Positions 12,286-16,130 of a stretch of 16,130 nt of DNA are shown piece after piece. The notes below the pieces were generated by a model that saw only the letters and a list, made by a program, of their open reading frames with translations, was not told the DNA's origin and made no database searches. The stretch comes from JBOHHR01 sp050740975 (GTDB taxonomy: Bacteria; Pseudomonadota; Gammaproteobacteria; JBOHHR01), in NCBI GenBank assembly GCA_050740975.1, contig JBOIEE010000178.1:1-16130 (forward strand), given 5' to 3'. Numbering within the stretch: the first letter of the stretch is position 1; every line of letters starts with the position of its first letter. The position numbers were made by a program, and so were the translations under genes.

Positions 12286-12496
12286 CGAAAGGGGTTCTTT
12301 CGGTACTAATCCCGCAGGAGCGGATGGGTAGTTACCCATTTGCGGGCACTTCGATAAATTGCGTCCCTGCAATTTATCGAATCGCAAAGCAAAAAGCGTG
12401 GTTTTTGCTTTGCTCCATTGGTCAATCACTTAGGGTGATTGACCAATGTCCTCACATCCCTGTGAGGACGGGCACTCCGAACTAATCGAAGTGCCC
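12286..12496. repeat. Array of seven adjacent perfect or near-perfect hairpins
   Basis: Hairpins follow one another with 0-3 nt between most of them. H0 has CGAAAG arms (12286-12302). H1 has an ATGGGTA/TACCCAT core nested in CCCGCA/TGCGGG (12311-12346). H2 has 13-bp arms TTCGATAAATTGC (12350-12381). H3 has 12-bp arms GCAAAGCAAAAA (12384-12413). H4 has 14-bp arms CATTGGTCAATCAC (12416-12448). H5 has 9-bp arms GTCCTCACA (12448-12469). H6 has GGGCACT arms (12470-12496). An outer 12-bp pair, GGGCACTTCGAT (12344-12355) and its exact complement (12485-12496), competes with H1, H2 and H6. The stems differ in sequence from one another. The array lies between the parB stop and the aspC start, and there is no uridine run typical of terminators. 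There is no gene in 12183-12496. Confidence 0.85.
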
Positions 12497-13369
12497 TTAC
12501 TTGATTCGTGACAGTATGCCGTCTAACTGCTCCAGCGAATGATAGTGAATCACCAGGCGACCCTTGCCTTTTGGCGTATGATTCAACGCGACTTTCGCTC
12601 CTAAGCGTTCCGATAAGTCTCGCTCCAAACGCCCTAGATTGGGGTCAGGCGTCCTGTGAGTTGCACGGGCTTCGCCGCCGACCTCCGGCAACAGACGGCG
12701 CACGAGGCGCTCCACTTCCCGCACCGATAGGCCTTTGGCCACGATCTGGCGCGCCGCTCGCCTTTGGGCTTCGTGGGGCAAGGGTAACAAAGCGCGCGCA
12801 TGGCCCATTTCGAGCTTGCCTTGGTCCAGCAACCGTTTGACCTCTTCGTCCAGTTCCAGCAAGCGCAGTAGATTGCTCACTGCGGTGCGCGATCGTCCCA
12901 CCGCCTCCGCGACCTCTTCATGGATCAGGCCAAATTCATCCACCAGTCTGGATAAGGCTTGGGCTTCTTCTAAGGCGTTTAAATCTTCGCGCTGGATGTT
13001 TTCGATCAGGGCGATGCTCAGTGCGGCCCGATCCGGCACCTTGCGCACCACCACCGGGATCTCGCGCAGTTGTGCGAGCTGTGCCGCCCGCCAGCGCCTC
13101 TCGCCGGCCACAATCTCATATTCGCCCGCAGCAATCGGTCTGACGATAATGGGTTGTACTACCCCCTGCTCGCGTATGGAGGCCGCTAACTCGTGCAGTT
13201 GCTCCGGAGCGATCTCGCGCCTCGGTTGGTAGGCACCCGGGCGAATGCGCTCCAGCGGCAACGTGCGCGGCTCCTGATCGCTCCCATCGTCCTCCATCAA
13301 GCTTTGCGCTGAACCCAGGGACAGCAGCGCATCCAAACCTCGTCCCAGCCCCCGTTTTTTACTGACCAT
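12497..13369 (-). CDS. parB: Chromosome-partitioning protein ParB
   Basis: 290 residues from the ATG at 13369, which overlaps the parA end by 11 nt and has AAGGAGGTG inside the last parA codons; upstream in-frame starts lie deep in parA. ParB is a CTP-dependent clamp that loads at parS sites and spreads to organise the origin region, working with ParA. In order: a basic GLGRGLDALL N-terminus that contacts ParA, the ParB/Srx CTPase domain (IRPGAYQPRREI, EQGVVQPIIVRP, VAGERRWRAAQLAQL, LIENIQREDLN), a central helix-turn-helix (EEVAEAVGRSRTAVSNLLRL) and a C-terminal dimer domain. All motifs are intact. Downstream is the hairpin array instead of an immediate gene. I found no canonical parS in the window. 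Confidence 0.96.
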   Translation of the reverse strand: MVSKKRGLGRGLDALLSLGSAQSLMEDDGSDQEPRTLPLERIRPGAYQPRREIAPEQLHELAASIREQGVVQPIIVRPIAAGEYEIVAGERRWRAAQLAQLREIPVVVRKVPDRAALSIALIENIQREDLNALEEAQALSRLVDEFGLIHEEVAEAVGRSRTAVSNLLRLLELDEEVKRLLDQGKLEMGHARALLPLPHEAQRRAARQIVAKGLSVREVERLVRRLLPEVGGEARATHRTPDPNLGRLERDLSERLGAKVALNHTPKGKGRLVIHYHSLEQLDGILSRIK

Positions 13370-14158
13370 GCCCTTGCACCTCCTTCGCCGCTGCACCATC
13401 CTGGCGCCGCAACATCTCGCCGGCTAAAGCCCAATAGGCCATGGCACCGGTTGAGGAACGGTCGTAATACAAAACCGGCAACCCGTAGCTGGGCGCTTCC
13501 GCCAAGCGCACGTTGCGCGGGATCACGGTACGGTAGACTTTGTCACCAAAATGCTTCAACAACTGCGCCGATACCTCGTTGGATAAGTTGTTCCTGGGGT
13601 CGAACATGGTGCGCAGCAACCCTTCGATGCGCAGTTCGGGGTTTAACAAATTACGGATCTTCTGTACCGTGCCGATCAGTGCCGATAGTCCCTCCAAGGC
13701 GTAGTATTCACATTGCGTCGGGATCAGTAAAGCATTGGCCGCCACCAAGGCATTGACGGTCAGCATGTTCAGCGCTGGAGGACAGTCGATGAGGATGAAG
13801 TCGTAATCTGCTCGCACCGGCTCCAATGCCAGTCGCAATCGGGTCTCCCGGCCGAGCTCGTTGATCAGCGCCACCTCGGCCCCGGTCAGATCGCCGTTCG
13901 CTGGGAGTAGGTCATAGCTAACGGAGGCGAGGCGGTGACGGGCTTGAGCCACCGTGGCTTCTCCCATAAGCACTTCAAAGCTGGATAGCGCAAGCCCTTG
14001 CTTCTCTGCTCCGCTGCCCATGGTGGCGTTGCCCTGAGGGTCTAAATCGATGAGCAACACGCGCCGTCGTGTGGCCCCCAGACAAGCGGCCAAGTTGACG
14101 CTGGTCGTGGTCTTGCCGACCCCCCCTTTCTGATTCGCGACTGCCAGCACTGTGGTCA

Positions 14159-14159
<1 letters not shown>
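13359..14159 (-). CDS. parA: Chromosome-partitioning ATPase ParA (Soj-like)
   Basis: 266 residues. The deviant Walker A box NQKGGVGKTTTSVNLAA is at residues 9-25, Walker A' LLIDLDPQGNAT at about 35-46, and Walker B FILIDCPPALNMLT at about 120. It is a ParA/MinD-family ATPase that binds DNA non-specifically as an ATP dimer and is released by ParB, moving the replicated origin. The short N-terminus without a helix-turn-helix marks the chromosomal (Soj) type. GGGAGGGG precedes the ATG. The C-terminus runs on to AAKEVQGHGQ and hosts the parB ribosome binding site. In most gammaproteobacteria rsmG lies just upstream; here a deleted hsdR gene ends in the ATG (TAATG), so this locus has been rearranged. 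Confidence 0.96.
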
Positions 14160-14387
<228 letters not shown>

Positions 14388-14391
<4 letters not shown>

Positions 14392-14600
14392 CCCCAGATC
14401 CAATGGTTAACCGGCTGCGCGAGAAATTCTTCCACCGGTATGCCGTCGCCGCCCACCAGCAGTATGCGCCTTGGCTTGAACGCCTCGGAGAACACGGTCA
14501 GACCGGACTGTGCATCGCGGGTACGGCCGCTCTTTACTTCAATGGCGGCGACAACGCGCCCCGCGCGCACATCCCCTGTTCCCGGAGAAATAGCCCAGCA
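14388..14600 (-). pseudogene. AAA ATPase (DUF4143) C-terminal fragment
   Basis: The frame is open from a TAG at 14601-14603 and reads GDVRAGRVVAAIEVKSGRTR then AFKPRRILLVGGDGIPVEEF, ending QPVNHWIWG. AIEVKSG, with its Glu and Lys, is the C-terminal DUF4143 nuclease-like motif of ATP-binding proteins often found next to hsdR in type I restriction operons. The ATPase part (Walker boxes) is missing, and no true start is present; the GTG at 14570 is inside the motif region. With the hsdR remnant it marks a lost restriction locus. Confidence 0.65.
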
Positions 14601-14610
14601 CTACCCCTTT

Positions 14611-14639
14611 TTGCCAAGGAGGACGCCGCATTCTAGAAT
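14611..14639 (+). promoter_or_regulatory. Promoter of the vWA-FHA gene, with palindrome over -10
   Basis: TTGCCA (14611-14616), 17 bp, TAGAAT (14634-14639). The -10 lies in a perfect 12-bp palindrome CATTCTAGAATG (14629-14640), which could be an operator. The leader of about 42 nt holds AGAGGAGGG. Confidence 0.5.
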
Positions 14640-14687
14640 GATAATGGGAGGGTTAACAGCAGAGGAGGGCGTAAGCTTAGCCTAGAT

Positions 14688-16127
14688 ATGAAATCCGCTT
14701 TCGCCTGGGGAACCGGGATCTTGCCGCTGCTCGCGGTAGGCGCCGTGCAACAGGATGTCGTGCTTACCGAGGAGTTAGCGTTCGCCTGCCGGTATGCGAG
14801 TCCCCACCTTCTTGGTTGCGACTACCGTTTGATCACCTCCGAACCGGTGCGCAAGGTTTCGGCCGAGTTGAATGATCGCGCCCTGCCCGTTCTTGGGAAC
14901 CGAATCTACCCGCAGCCCGGCCAGCACACGGCGGTAATGGTCTTAGTGGACTCCAGCGCAGCGCAAACAGGCGCTCTCATAACGCATAGGCGCGCGCATC
15001 TCCGGAGATTATTCCTAGCGGCCAGGCCTCACCATCGGCTTGGTCTCGCGCGCTTTGACACTGAACTGGACGTTCTGCGGGCGCTTGGCTCTTCACCGCA
15101 GGAGTTGTTATCCTCCCTGGATCGCATCGGAGCTTCCCAATACCCAACAGAGCTTCTTCGCAATACGGTGAGCGCGATAAAGCTCTTGGCCGGGGAGTCG
15201 GTGAACCGCAGGGCGCTGTTCATTTTCTCGGACGGGGGGTCCGCCGAACCCAATCATCTTAAGGACCTTATCGACAGGGCAAGAGCCGCAGGGGTTGCGA
15301 TATACGGCGTGGGATATCCGCAAGCGCTGGCGTCGGCTTCGACCCTACACGCCTTAAGGCACCTCAGCGAAGGATCCGGAGGGCTTTTTGTCACCGCTTC
15401 CGAAAATTACGAATTACCGGTCGCGTTTCTAAACCAACCCTATCAAGGGGTAGACAACGGAGCCGAGCTGGTGCTCGATCTCTCAGCGGCTCTGATCGCA
15501 GGGATCCCGAAGCTTGCCACTCTAACGCTGAGTATTAACACGGATAGTCGGCAGATCCGGCTTCCGATACCGCTCGCGGCATTGGGAGGTGTGCCAGAGG
15601 CCGAGTTTACCGCGCTGGAGCTACAGGCCGCTTTGCCAGCGGTACAATACCCGCACCCCTCGAACGCCGCAACGGTACCCCTCGGCCGCCCAGGGGTTGA
15701 TCTCGCGAATAAGACACCCCCCGAGGTGTGGTTGCGCTATAGCTCCCCCTTTGCGGTCGGTTTTCTAGTTCTGGTCGGCTTGTTGGTTTACCGGGCTGTT
15801 AAAGGAGGAGGTAAACGCATGGCATCGAACAAGAGGCTCCCAAGAGCGTTTCTCGTCGCCACAAGTGACGGGAGCGCACCTCACCCGATCACCGGCTCGC
15901 CTTGGATCATCGGTCGAAGCAAAGAAAACGACTTGACGCTAAGCGATAACTCAATTTCCCGGCGGCATGCGGAGCTGCGGCGCAAATCCGATGGCCGCTT
16001 TACCATCACCGATCTCAATTCTCTGAATGGCCTCTACGTTAACAATATCAAGGTCTTGACCACGGTGCTGCACGATGGCGACCGAGTCGACATCGGCGAC
16101 ATACGGCTGCGGTTTGTCCAGCAGTGA
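14688..16127 (+). CDS. vWA domain protein with C-terminal FHA domain
   Basis: 479 residues from the ATG at 14688; AGGAGG upstream is far (about 18 nt), and no nearer site is seen. Order: an N-terminal hydrophobic stretch (AFAWGTGILPLLAVGAVQQ, probable signal), a von Willebrand A domain about 80-250 (AVMVLVDSSAA, ALFIFSDGGS, VAIYGVGY), a membrane helix about 353-369 (SPFAVGFLVLVGLLVYRA), then an FHA domain about 386-479 (PWIIGRSKENDLTLSDNSIS, RRHAEL, LNSLNGLYVNN). The FHA residues that grip phosphothreonine (Gly-Arg, Ser-Arg-Arg-His, Asn-Gly) are all there and would face the cytoplasm, the vWA domain the periplasm. The MIDAS motif is degenerate: DSSAA instead of DxSxS. It may relay a periplasmic protein interaction to a Ser/Thr kinase pathway. 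The partner genes would lie beyond the window. Confidence 0.88.
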   Translation: MKSAFAWGTGILPLLAVGAVQQDVVLTEELAFACRYASPHLLGCDYRLITSEPVRKVSAELNDRALPVLGNRIYPQPGQHTAVMVLVDSSAAQTGALITHRRAHLRRLFLAARPHHRLGLARFDTELDVLRALGSSPQELLSSLDRIGASQYPTELLRNTVSAIKLLAGESVNRRALFIFSDGGSAEPNHLKDLIDRARAAGVAIYGVGYPQALASASTLHALRHLSEGSGGLFVTASENYELPVAFLNQPYQGVDNGAELVLDLSAALIAGIPKLATLTLSINTDSRQIRLPIPLAALGGVPEAEFTALELQAALPAVQYPHPSNAATVPLGRPGVDLANKTPPEVWLRYSSPFAVGFLVLVGLLVYRAVKGGGKRMASNKRLPRAFLVATSDGSAPHPITGSPWIIGRSKENDLTLSDNSISRRHAELRRKSDGRFTITDLNSLNGLYVNNIKVLTTVLHDGDRVDIGDIRLRFVQQ

Positions 16128-16130
16128 GCG

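Noticed and set aside
10995..12309. Plus-strand frames opposite aspC (for example 11592-12176)
   Set aside because: The minus strand carries the complete aminotransferase with all its motifs; the opposite frames are codon shadows.
12286..12496. Series of intrinsic terminators or an integron attC array
   Set aside because: None of the hairpins is followed by a uridine run on either strand, seven in a row would be pointless as terminators, and attC R/L core sites or cassettes are not seen.

Overview
The window looks like chromosomal DNA of a GC-rich member of the Pseudomonadota, most likely a gammaproteobacterium. The pointers are a chromosomal-type parA-parB pair, an aspC-type aminotransferase, a tRNA-Asn that encodes its own CCA end, and the types of accessory gene present. 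I cannot name a genus.

Layout. Positions 1-1723 are an accessory scrapyard, all on the minus strand: the start of a small basic protein, a secreted thermonuclease with its C-terminus cut off, a zinc-ribbon gene fragment, and the frameshifted 3' end of a restriction-endonuclease gene. Positions 1724-10905 are an integrated element of about 9.1 kb. It is bounded by a 45-bp perfect direct repeat that copies the 3' part of the tRNA-Asn gene; the intact tRNA (10861-10936, minus) sits at its right end. Positions 10937-16130 are host-side DNA: aspC, an unusually dense hairpin array, parB, parA, two remnants of a type I restriction operon, and a vWA-FHA protein gene.

The element is organised like a phage satellite. 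A divergent control region (8385-8511) drives a small ribbon-helix-helix-like gene and the tyrosine integrase to the right, and an HTH/AlpA-like regulator, a small Cys protein and a zinc-finger primase to the left. A 290-bp block of nested inverted repeats follows the primase and is a good candidate replication origin. After it comes a tightly packed four-gene block ending in a ClpP-like prohead protease fused to a Mu gpT-like major capsid protein. A strong in-frame ribosome binding site inside the fusion gene could also give free capsid protein. I see no terminase, portal or tail genes. This resembles capsid-encoding satellites (cf-PICI-like) that would borrow other parts from a helper phage, but it is reduced.

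The element appears to be decaying: the integrase has an apparent 2-bp deletion before its second catalytic block, and the left end (2280-3270) is a jumble of ParB/methyltransferase-like fragments on both strands. Two overlapping small membrane-protein genes sit between the integrase and the tRNA. They are bracketed by two diverged copies of the integrase 3' tail, which suggests layered insertions at this tRNA.

All functional calls are from reading the sequence and from memory of families; no database search was run.
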